DNA of 7,464 nucleotides from an uncultured bacterium (GCA_938042205.1 CALIRS010000200.1:1-7464); one strand, 5' to 3'; shown: positions 1 to 5,755, counted from the stretch's first letter. The notes: generated from the letters alone by a model not told the origin. Made by a program: numbers and translations.

Positions 1-271
1 GAGAAGCTACGTTTTTTGCTTTCATCATTCTCTTCATCATCCAGCGTCCAAGTCCAAGCATATTCATTTTTGAAAGAGGAGCTTTTTTAAAACCATCTTT
101 CTTAAGTGACTGCAGCCCCCAGAATGTAAAAAAGATAGCAGCCTCCATTCCTACTGCAAGAGCTCCATTTGCAATGATGAAGGCACTATAAAGTTTATCC
201 AGGGAATAGCCATGTACTATTATGGTCGCACGGTTTTTATCATTTTCTAAACCTGTATTTTTATCATCCAT
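1..271 (-). CDS. DsrE/DsrF/DrsH-like (DsrE2-type) sulfur-carrier protein, N-terminal part
   Basis: The N-terminal 90 codons are visible and the gene runs off the left edge. After about 14 polar residues comes a beta strand and the DsrE-fold signature: ATIIVHGYSLDKLYSAFI, GMEAAIFFTFWGL, then a MNMLGLGRWMMKRMMK stretch followed by NVAS. This matches the DsrE2-like family (COG2210), whose members carry persulfides on Cys residues. Those cysteines would lie in the missing C-terminal part. The start is the ATG at 271, because an in-frame TGA lies two codons upstream and no other in-frame start precedes residue 42. It overlaps the tusA stop by 25 nt, so translation is probably coupled. TusA-DsrE2 pairs are a known sulfur-transfer module. 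The family call is confident; the substrate and direction of transfer are inference. Confidence 0.88.
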   Translation of the reverse strand, partial: MDDKNTGLENDKNRATIIVHGYSLDKLYSAFIIANGALAVGMEAAIFFTFWGLQSLKKDGFKKAPLSKMNMLGLGRWMMKRMMKAKNVAS

Positions 272-468
272 ACTCCTTCATCCTCACTTATCTCAAGAAC
301 TTTAAGATTCATTGCTTTTGCTGCCATTGGAATTTCTTTCTTTGAAGCTGGATGTGTGCCCACCACCTCTATAATGTCGCCTTCAGAAGCTTTGCGGATT
401 GCTTTCCTGGTTTCAACAAGAGGCACCGGGCAGGTTTCACCTTTAACGTCAACTTTAACGACAGCCAT
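247..468 (-). CDS. tusA: TusA-family sulfurtransferase (sulfur carrier)
   Basis: This is a 73-residue protein with the whole TusA/SirA fold: strand KVDVKGETCPVPL with the Cys-Pro-x-Pro motif at residues 13-16, the helix LVETRKAIRK, then GDIIEVVGTHPASKKEIP and a C-terminal strand GVWMIKIQV. Cys13 is the expected persulfide-carrying residue. TusA proteins are cytoplasmic carriers that receive sulfane sulfur from desulfurases or rhodaneses and pass it to DsrE-type proteins or tRNA thiolases. Upstream in-frame ATGs exist at 486 and 474, but the GGGGAGG site lies 6 nt before the ATG at 468, so that start is chosen. The gene overlaps the iscU stop by 14 nt and the dsrE start lies inside it, so the three are translationally linked. 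Confidence 0.93.
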   Translation of the reverse strand: MAVVKVDVKGETCPVPLVETRKAIRKASEGDIIEVVGTHPASKKEIPMAAKAMNLKVLEISEDEGVWMIKIQV

Positions 469-1111
469 TTCCATCCTCCCCTTCAAAAATTACTTCAACC
501 TTATTTATATCCCAGAGTCTTTCAATTCTTTCGATGACATCATCCTTTATTGCGTTTGCATAAGGATGATCGTCACAAAGAGCTATTTTGATTGTGGCAG
601 TTCCGTCATTCACACTAACGTCTGATATTAGCTTTGTCCGTACTACATCAAGCCCTGTAAGAGGATTCATAACGTGTCTGAGTCTTTTTATAATAACATC
701 CCTTGTAGTGGGTTCTTTTTTAGTTATAAGACCATGCCTTTCTTCGTAATCGCGAATCGCTTCCCTTAAACCTTCCACTGCTAAAACCGAGCAGTGAACT
801 TTGACTGGCGGAAGTCCTCCTAACGCTTCCGATGCTTGCTTCCAGGAAATTTTCTTTGCCTCCTCAATAGTCTTTCCTTTCGCCATTTCAGTAATAATAG
901 AGCCTGTTGCTATGTTTGAAGCGCAACCATAAGATTCAAACTTTACATCTGTGATGACCTTTGTCCCAGAGTCTACCTTAATATAAACAGCAACCATATC
1001 TCCACAGGCAGGACTTCCCTCAACTGATTTTCCATCGGGATTATCAATCTTCCCCACATTTTTTGGATTCCTGAAATGTTCAAGGATTACCTCGTTATAA
1101 GGAAATTTCAT
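455..1111 (-). CDS. iscU: IscU/NifU-type Fe-S scaffold fused to a MIP18/DUF59-like domain
   Basis: The protein has 218 residues and two domains. Residues 1 to about 128 form an IscU scaffold: it begins with YNEVILEHFRNPKNVG and has all three cluster-ligand cysteines (C36 in ACGD, C63 in YGCA, C107 in VHCS) and the conserved Asp38. The LPPVK motif at 100-104 is the site recognised by the HscA chaperone in classical IscU. Residues from about 135 to 212 resemble a MIP18/DUF59 (SufT/PaaD-like) domain: DVIIKRLRHVMNPLTGLDVV, LISDVSV, then the ANAIKDDVIERIE helix and the VEVIFEG strand. The usual Gly-Cys-Pro Cys of that domain appears replaced by His182 (DHP), with a Cys three residues before it. 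The ATG at 1111 is preceded by AGAGG at 8 nt; upstream GTG and TTG codons overlap that site. The gene starts 11 nt after iscS. The scaffold role is well supported; the role of the fused domain is inferred, possibly cluster transfer. Confidence 0.92.
   Translation of the reverse strand: MKFPYNEVILEHFRNPKNVGKIDNPDGKSVEGSPACGDMVAVYIKVDSGTKVITDVKFESYGCASNIATGSIITEMAKGKTIEEAKKISWKQASEALGGLPPVKVHCSVLAVEGLREAIRDYEERHGLITKKEPTTRDVIIKRLRHVMNPLTGLDVVRTKLISDVSVNDGTATIKIALCDDHPYANAIKDDVIERIERLWDINKVEVIFEGEDGNGCR
475..481 (-). promoter_or_regulatory. Ribosome binding site of tusA
   Basis: GGGGAGG on the minus strand, inside the last codons of iscU. It sits 6 nt before the ATG at 468 but directly abuts the ATG at 474, so it decides for the shorter TusA. 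Confidence 0.7.
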
Positions 1112-1122
1112 CACCAACACCT

Positions 1123-2283
1123 CTATTTCTTTCCCAGAGGACTTATTTTTCTGAGTCTTGATACAATCTCAGAGGTGGCTTCAATAACTCTTTCCACCTC
1201 TTCAAGGGTATTAAATCTTGACAGCGTAAATCTAACCGATCCATGAGCCCGCTCATGGTCACCACCGATTCCAAGTATCACATGACTTGCCTCAAGTGAT
1301 TTGCTAAAGCATGCTGAGCCGGTGCTCACCGCTATTCCATGAAAGTCAAGATGCAGAGTAATCGATTCTCCCTCAACAAATCTAAATGTAATATTAGCAT
1401 TTTGAGGTATTCTCTGTATACGATGTCCATTTAATACCGTCTCCGGAACTTCTTTTAAAAATCTCTCAATCAAAATGTCTCTCAGGTTCCTAATGTATTC
1501 ATTTTCTTCAGAAGTCACTAAATCCACCGCTTTTGCAAACCCTACTGCTCCGGGAATGTTTTCTACCCCGGGACGTAAATCTTTTTCCTGATAGCCTCCA
1601 TACATAATCTTTTTCACAGGAGTACCTTCCCTGATATAAAGAGCAGCGATTCCCCTTGGACCATGGATGGTATGTGCAGAAATTGTTAGAAGATCTACAT
1701 GCGTTCTGGAGACATCAATTGGAACTCGCATAAAAGTATGTGTCGCATCGGAATGAAAAATGACATTCTTTTCTTCACATATTTCGGCAATTTCATCAAT
1801 ATTTTGAATCGTACCAATCTCCTGATTAGCATGTTGAATAGAAACCAAAACTGTTTCTTCTTTAATTGACTTCCGCAACTCATCCAGATTTACCACTCCT
1901 GAAGAATCAACCGGTACATAAGTTACCTCATATCCCTGCTTCTCTAAAGCTTTAAATGTATTTATCACCGGAAAATCTTCTATAGTACTTGTAACCATAT
2001 GTTTCCCTTTTTTATTTTGCAACGCTCTGATGACTCCTTGAATTGCCAGATTGGAAGATTCAGTAAAATCTGAGGTAAAAATGATTTCCGAAGAAGAAGC
2101 ATTTAGTTTTTTAGCTATAATCTCCCTCGCTTTTTCAAGTGCCTCTCTTGCTTCTATTCCCATTGAATATGCAAATTCCGAAGTCGCTACCGCATATGTA
2201 TCAAAAAAATAAGGCTTCATAGCTTCAAGAACCCTTTCATCAAGCCTTGTTGTAGCTGCATTATCCATGTATATATATTTCAT
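1123..2283 (-). CDS. iscS: IscS/NifS-like class V aminotransferase-fold protein lacking the PLP lysine
   Basis: At 386 residues this is full length for the class I cysteine desulfurase family (COG1104). Landmarks run in order: YMDNAATT at the N-terminus, FTESSNLA near 73-80, VSIQHANQEIG at 147-157, SDAT at 178-181 (PLP-contacting Asp179 kept), the SAHTIHGPRG loop, and STGSACFS with the persulfide Cys325. Arg351 (substrate carboxylate Arg by alignment) is kept. Key PLP residues are changed: the Schiff-base Lys is Thr205 (codon ACC), the stacking His is Asp103, and the PLP-phenolate Gln is His182. The N-terminal GNPSS-type loop reads YAVATSEF instead. Normal desulfurases release sulfur from cysteine; this one probably cannot form the internal aldimine, so it may act as a persulfide acceptor or IscU platform (inference). 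Archaeoglobus fulgidus IscS is a known relative with Asp at the Lys position. The ATG at 2283 has GGGAG at 5 nt. It is followed closely by iscU. Confidence 0.9.
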   Translation of the reverse strand: MKYIYMDNAATTRLDERVLEAMKPYFFDTYAVATSEFAYSMGIEAREALEKAREIIAKKLNASSSEIIFTSDFTESSNLAIQGVIRALQNKKGKHMVTSTIEDFPVINTFKALEKQGYEVTYVPVDSSGVVNLDELRKSIKEETVLVSIQHANQEIGTIQNIDEIAEICEEKNVIFHSDATHTFMRVPIDVSRTHVDLLTISAHTIHGPRGIAALYIREGTPVKKIMYGGYQEKDLRPGVENIPGAVGFAKAVDLVTSEENEYIRNLRDILIERFLKEVPETVLNGHRIQRIPQNANITFRFVEGESITLHLDFHGIAVSTGSACFSKSLEASHVILGIGGDHERAHGSVRFTLSRFNTLEEVERVIEATSEIVSRLRKISPLGKK

Positions 2284-2311
2284 GTCAGCTCCCTTTGAAT
2301 AACTTTAATAT

Positions 2312-2332
2312 ATTCTACTATTCCGATAGGAT
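2312..2332 (-). promoter_or_regulatory. Candidate Rrf2/IscR-type operator upstream of iscS
   Basis: In the 64-nt gap before iscS the minus strand reads ATCCTA, nine bases, TAGAAT: an imperfect dyad of CCTA/TAG(G/A) half-sites like those bound by Rrf2-family regulators such as IscR or CymR. A second inverted repeat, CTAT-CGGA-ATAG, lies inside it. The position 29 nt upstream of the iscS start would suit a repressor. The same stretch contains TAGAAT and TATATT, possible -10 boxes without a good -35. The sequence is seen; binding is inferred. Confidence 0.35.
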
Positions 2333-2347
2333 TATTACCATAATTTT

Positions 2348-3274
2348 TTATGAAATTTTTTTCTTTTTATTTCTACCCGTTTGTTTGATAGTTGCTCTAT
2401 CTTCACACACAGCATACTCAAGTTGAATGGTGGCATTATTTATTTCAAACTTATCTTTGAGAAGATTTTCAATTTCTGAAGTGATCGCACACCCTTCCGA
2501 TAGGCTTACATCCTCTTTCAGATCAACGTGTGCATCGAAGAAAATCTCTCTTTCACTTAATTGCCAGATGTGAATATGATGCACATCGTTAACGCCATAG
2601 ATTTTTTCTATCTCTTTCTTGACTTCAAAAACATCAATATGTTCTGGAACAGATTGCATAATAATGTTAATTGTTCTGTTCAATATAGTATAACCTTCCT
2701 TCAGAACATAAATACCAATAATCAAGGTTAGAACAGGGTCAATAAGATAAAATCCAAATAAAATAATGAAAACTCCACCTGAAAGTACTGCCAATGAGGA
2801 GATTGAATCAGCTACCAGGTGAACAAATGCAGAGCGAATGTTTATACTTTTATTTGATTCTTCTCTTAAAAGGTAAACTGCAAAAAGATTTGCAATAAGT
2901 CCCACGAAAGCAACGCTCACCATAAGAGAGCCTCTTATCTCTACCGGATTAAAAAATCTTTCGAAAGCTTCTCTGAATACAAATATTGAAATTACAATAA
3001 GGACCATTGCATTAATGAAAGCAGCAAAAACCTCAGCCCTCTTATAGCCAAAAGTCTTTCTGGGAGAAGCTTCCATAAGGGATAGCCGGAGGGCGAAATA
3101 ACTGATTATGACTGCCATTCCATCGCTGAAGTTGTGTAATGCATCGGAAAGCAAAGATAGACTTCCTGAAATGATACCACCTATAGCTTCAGCAGCGGTA
3201 ATTATAAAGTTTAGAAAAATAGTTATTAAAAGTTTTTTACCAGATATTTCTTCTTCCAGATGAGAATGTTCCAC
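2348..3274 (-). CDS. Cation diffusion facilitator (CDF/CzcD-type) metal efflux transporter
   Basis: The protein has 308 residues, the usual size for the family, with six predicted membrane segments between about residues 14 and 200. The intramembrane metal site is seen as SDALHNFSD (D44, H47, D51) in the second segment and VHLVAD (H152, D156) in the fifth, the His/Asp pattern of zinc-type CzcD/ZitB members. The cytoplasmic C-terminal domain from about residue 210 has VHHIHIWQLS and FDAHVDL, the family's dimerisation fold, followed by a basic tail. CDF proteins export divalent cations (Zn, Cd, Fe, Co) against proton flow; the metal cannot be fixed from sequence. The first open codon is a TTG at 3343, but AAAGAGGA lies 7 nt before the GTG at 3274, giving an N-terminus EHSHLEEE, so GTG is chosen. 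It lies 64 nt upstream of iscS on the same strand and may be co-transcribed with it. Confidence 0.93.
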   Translation of the reverse strand: MEHSHLEEEISGKKLLITIFLNFIITAAEAIGGIISGSLSLLSDALHNFSDGMAVIISYFALRLSLMEASPRKTFGYKRAEVFAAFINAMVLIVISIFVFREAFERFFNPVEIRGSLMVSVAFVGLIANLFAVYLLREESNKSINIRSAFVHLVADSISSLAVLSGGVFIILFGFYLIDPVLTLIIGIYVLKEGYTILNRTINIIMQSVPEHIDVFEVKKEIEKIYGVNDVHHIHIWQLSEREIFFDAHVDLKEDVSLSEGCAITSEIENLLKDKFEINNATIQLEYAVCEDRATIKQTGRNKKKKIS

Positions 3275-3596
3275 AAAGCATTCCTCTTTAACCCAGAGCT
3301 TTTTACAACATAATGCTAAATATCTTAACCTAAATTGCCACAAAGACTACAGCAGCGCTTAAATTCTATACTGAAAACTTGAATCATCACGTAAAGAGCA
3401 CTGCTTAAATGATTCCGGGCACATGATACTAACCAATTTTTTAACTACCTATCTAAAAATTTTTTTGATTAGCAAGGTCATAAACATATGGCAAAAACTA
3501 ATATACGAAATATCACAAAAGACGATAGAATTCAGATATCGCGCCTTTATGATACCTTTTTCGTCAGACTGCAAGCAGAAACTCTTGTGTTTTATC
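3275..3596. other. 322-nt gap with CDF leader and no intact gene
   Basis: The stretch lies between the CDF start and the subtilase stop, both on the minus strand. It is AT-rich. It holds the CDF ribosome site, no convincing -35/-10 pair for CDF, no clear GC-rich terminator for the subtilase, and on the plus strand the short GNAT-like remnant described separately. A second plus frame (3423-3608) is rich in hydrophobic residues by base composition, lacks a ribosome site and looks spurious. Confidence 0.6.
3282..3289 (-). promoter_or_regulatory. Ribosome binding site of the CDF transporter
   Basis: AAAGAGGA on the minus strand, 7 nt before the GTG at 3274. No comparable site precedes the TTG at 3343, so this site sets the start 23 codons downstream of the longest open frame. 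Confidence 0.65.
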
Positions 3597-3694
3597 CTAA
3601 TAGCTTAATTGAACCGCCTGATATGCATTTGGAAGACCAAAACCATAGTAGATGTCAAAACCTGTATCTCCAAGGTCTTCTGAAACATCAATAA
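3488..3694 (+). pseudogene. Possible N-terminal remnant of a GNAT acetyltransferase
   Basis: The ATG at 3488 follows an AAGG at about 10 nt and opens a 68-codon frame. Its first 25 or so residues (TNIRNITKDDRIQISRLYDTF) resemble the first strand and helix of GNAT N-acetyltransferases, where IR, a Thr/Ala, DD and an I..LY..F pattern are typical. After about residue 36 the frame runs antisense into the 3' end of the subtilase and no acetyl-CoA-binding motif (Q/R-x-x-G-x-G/A) follows, so at most a broken gene is present. No continuation was found in the other plus frames. The resemblance is short and could be chance. Confidence 0.28.
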
Positions 3695-4793
3695 GTCGTT
3701 GCTTGACTTCATCAGGATCCCACTTTCCGTCTGAATCAACGTCATACTCCGAATTTACCGGACGAGAAATCGTAAGTGCAGCAGTTCCTGAAATATGTGG
3801 CGCAGCCATCGAAGTCCCTGAAAGTGTTGCGTAATTAGAGCCTTTGTAGGTCGAATAAATGTCTACTCCAGGAGCAGCAAAATCAATTTCTGAACCATAG
3901 TTTGACCACCATGGACGATTATCATTTCGATCAGTGGCAGAAACAGCGATCGCTTCCTCATAAGCAGCCGGGTAGGACACGGCGCCTCCTTCGTTCCCGG
4001 CTGCAGCTACCACCACAATACCACTCTGGTAAGCTGCTCTTACAGCATCATGAAACGACGCAATATCAATTGAGGCTCCGAGACTCATGTTAATAACCTG
4101 CATTCCATTGTTTATTGACCACTCAATACCTTCAATCACGTCTGAGAGGAACCCGCTTCCACTCTTTTTAAGAACCTTAATTGAGTAAAGGGAAATTTCA
4201 GGACCTGAACCGACCACACCGATATCGTTATCAATAGCAGCAATTATTCCAGCGACATGTGTCCCGTGCCCATTATCATCAGTATATGGCCTGAGCGGAT
4301 TGATAGCATTATACCCACCCTTGATGTTTGATTTTAAATCAGGATGATTAACATCTATACCTGTATCAATGACTCCAACTTTGACATTCTTGCCTGTAGT
4401 AATAGTTTTTGCCAGTTCAGCATCTATTCTGTCAATTCCCCAGGGTAAAGTCTGAGGCGGTTGTATTACAACAGGTTTCTTCGAGATCTGTACCTCAATG
4501 TCATCATCTACCCTTAGGACATCTGGCTCAAGAGCAAGTTTTCGCACTTCATTTGATGGAACTTTAGCCACTACAGCATTAATCAACTCGAGTTTTTTTA
4601 GTTTTACTGCACCATGTTTCATAAGAACGTTTTCAGCAGATTGCTCAACCAGTGCTTCAGATTTAAAAACTATAATTTTACGGGTAAAGGACCGAGAACC
4701 TGCAGAGGTTATCTGAACAGTTAGCGCCATAAAAAGAATTACCAGAATTACAAAACCCAGATACCTCGAGATAAAAGAGTGGCGATTTTTCAT
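3597..4793 (-). CDS. Secreted subtilisin-family (S8) serine protease with I9-type propeptide
   Basis: The 398-residue precursor has basic residues then a hydrophobic segment (about 11-29) ending in TSAG, a Sec signal peptide probably cut near residue 31. Residues about 38-105 look like an inhibitor I9 prodomain. The catalytic domain starts near PWGIDRI (117) and carries the full triad: Asp143 (VIDTG), His176 (NGHGTHVAG), Ser328 (SGTSMAAPH), plus oxyanion Asn267 (AAGNEG). Between the Ser helix and the last helices lies DVDSDGKWDPDE (351-362), which fits a canonical EF-hand loop with Asp at 1, 3, 5 and 9, Gly at 6 and Glu at 12, so calcium binding is likely. There is no C-terminal anchor, so it is predicted to be released outside the cell. 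A perfect AGGAGG stands 7 nt before the ATG. It is divergent from the small gene at 4912. Function is degradative protein hydrolysis; specific substrates are unknown. Confidence 0.95.
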   Translation of the reverse strand: MKNRHSFISRYLGFVILVILFMALTVQITSAGSRSFTRKIIVFKSEALVEQSAENVLMKHGAVKLKKLELINAVVAKVPSNEVRKLALEPDVLRVDDDIEVQISKKPVVIQPPQTLPWGIDRIDAELAKTITTGKNVKVGVIDTGIDVNHPDLKSNIKGGYNAINPLRPYTDDNGHGTHVAGIIAAIDNDIGVVGSGPEISLYSIKVLKKSGSGFLSDVIEGIEWSINNGMQVINMSLGASIDIASFHDAVRAAYQSGIVVVAAAGNEGGAVSYPAAYEEAIAVSATDRNDNRPWWSNYGSEIDFAAPGVDIYSTYKGSNYATLSGTSMAAPHISGTAALTISRPVNSEYDVDSDGKWDPDEVKQRLIDVSEDLGDTGFDIYYGFGLPNAYQAVQLSY

Positions 4794-4800
4794 AATCTTT

Positions 4801-4806
4801 CCTCCT
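4801..4806 (-). promoter_or_regulatory. Ribosome binding site of the subtilase
   Basis: AGGAGG on the minus strand, 7 nt before the ATG at 4793. It confirms the start that gives the full signal peptide and supports a bacterial-type translation signal. Confidence 0.8.
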
Positions 4807-4838
4807 CATTATGAAGAGTTAGTTTTAATTATTTTTAA

Positions 4839-4844
4839 ATTATA
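4839..4844 (-). promoter_or_regulatory. Candidate -10 box for the subtilase
   Basis: A perfect TATAAT on the minus strand, about 45 nt before the subtilase start. No good -35 is seen 16-18 nt upstream, so either an activator is needed or this is chance in AT-rich DNA. Confidence 0.35.
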
Positions 4845-4846
4845 AT
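4841..4846 (+). promoter_or_regulatory. Candidate -10 box for the small helical protein gene
   Basis: A perfect TATAAT on the plus strand overlapping the minus-strand -10 box by four bases. The leader would be about 60 nt. Only a weak -35-like TTAGTT lies 16 nt upstream. Confidence 0.35.
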
Positions 4847-4911
4847 ACGTAATTGAACTTATTTATTAAAAAGATTCTTTTCTGATTCCTGATACTAAAG
4901 GAGGAAAAGCA

Positions 4912-5103
4912 ATGTTGGTCATTGAGTTAAAAGAAGATGAGGTGCGAATGCTTAAAGAGATCTTATCTGACTACCTTTCAGACTTAAGAATGGAGATTGC
5001 CGATACCGACCAGGGTAACTTCCGTGAAGAACTGAAGAAAAAAGAAGAATTTATAAAATCTTTACTTTCCCGGCTAAAAACGGGTTCGGGTTCCGAACTA
5101 TGA
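4912..5103 (+). CDS. Small conserved helical protein of unknown function
   Basis: This 63-residue protein is preceded by AAAGGAGG at 7 nt, the best ribosome site in the window together with that of the subtilase, so it is very probably translated. It begins with a short strand (LVIELKEDE) followed by two amphipathic, highly charged helices; the core LSDLRMEIADTD followed by F-REELKKKEEFIKSLLSRL is a pattern I recognise from short uncharacterised proteins in many bacteria. It has no signal peptide, membrane segment or metal-binding cysteines. The heptad-like spacing in the second helix suggests a two-helix hairpin or dimer (inference). It stands alone on the plus strand, divergent from the subtilase and convergent with the phosphatidyltransferase gene. 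No function is assigned. Confidence 0.85.
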   Translation: MLVIELKEDEVRMLKEILSDYLSDLRMEIADTDQGNFREELKKKEEFIKSLLSRLKTGSGSEL

Positions 5104-5156
5104 TACTTTATCAATCAGGTTTAATAGTCCTTAATTTGCCTCTGTATGCTACTTCA

Positions 5157-5699
5157 TTATTTTTTAAATAATACATTCATTTCCTGAACATATTCTTCAA
5201 CCACTTCTACAAATCTATCCCAGTCAAAAACAAGCATCACAATAATCCAGACAATGAAGACCCATCTTAAAAGCGGCTCGTAGAGAATGGAAATTACCAG
5301 AGGTAATGCAACTGCTGGGGTGGCAAGTGTCATCACAACTGATTTGTTAGGAAACTTTTTAATTAGAATTCCACTTGTTAATGTATAAAAAACAAACGCC
5401 CACCCGGACACATACCCTGCAAGAGTAAAAAAGATCAGGCTTCCATAAACCATCACCATATCTGCAACAAAATCAAGTCTTGCGCCACAGCTTTCTGTCT
5501 GAGAATCACTCAATCTCCCGATGACACCATCTAAAACATCAGAAGTCCAGCCTATTAATATACCGAAAATAACTGCGGAAGTAGCCTCTTTCCCCTGAGT
5601 CAACCCACACCAGACAAAAATCATTGCCAGGAAAAACCTTGAGAATGTAAATAGATCAGCAACATATCTATAAACAACTTCTCTATATGTGGTTACCAC
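5157..5699 (-). CDS. CDP-alcohol phosphatidyltransferase family membrane protein
   Basis: The 180-residue integral membrane protein has about five to six hydrophobic segments. The family signature D-x2-D-G-x2-A-R-x(8-9)-G-x3-D-x3-D is present as D54, D57, G58, then GR at 61-62 (Gly in place of the usual Ala), nine residues, G72, D76 and D80, so the metal-binding catalytic site looks intact. Such enzymes move a phosphatidyl group from CDP-diacylglycerol to an alcohol such as glycerol phosphate, serine or inositol; the acceptor cannot be read from the sequence. The frame opens with a TTG at 5708, but GGAAAGGG abuts that codon and stands 9 nt from the GTG at 5699, so GTG is preferred. A longer start would add only three residues. 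It is divergent from a membrane methyltransferase gene, suggesting a lipid-related pair. Confidence 0.88.
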   Translation of the reverse strand: MVTTYREVVYRYVADLFTFSRFFLAMIFVWCGLTQGKEATSAVIFGILIGWTSDVLDGVIGRLSDSQTESCGARLDFVADMVMVYGSLIFFTLAGYVSGWAFVFYTLTSGILIKKFPNKSVVMTLATPAVALPLVISILYEPLLRWVFIVWIIVMLVFDWDRFVEVVEEYVQEMNVLFKK

Positions 5700-5728
5700 T
5701 TCTTTCAACCCTTTCCATTACTGGTAAA

Positions 5729-5755
5729 ATTATAACGTTTTTGGAACAGGAACAA
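5729..5755 (-). promoter_or_regulatory. Candidate promoter of the phosphatidyltransferase gene
   Basis: On the minus strand TTGTTC (5755-5750), a 15-nt spacer and a perfect TATAAT (5734-5729) precede the GTG start by 29 nt. The -10 is convincing; the spacer is shorter than ideal. Confidence 0.45.

Noticed and set aside
352..625. Two plus-strand open frames of 61 and 89 codons
   Set aside because: Both are antisense to tusA and the end of iscU, whose protein motifs are unambiguous.
1123..2283. The IscS-like gene being a pseudogene because the PLP lysine is missing
   Set aside because: The frame is full length, with a good ribosome site, kept Cys325 and structural motifs, and coupled downstream genes; a natural relative without the Lys is known.
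5156..5172. ATTATTT-TTT-AAATAAT inverted repeat as a terminator between convergent genes
   Set aside because: The arms contain no G or C, so the stem would be weak, and it overlaps the stop end of the phosphatidyltransferase gene.
5743..5754. Tandem GGAACA repeat in the divergent spacer as an operator
   Set aside because: Only two 6-nt copies in direct orientation and no dyad; it is too short to claim a function.
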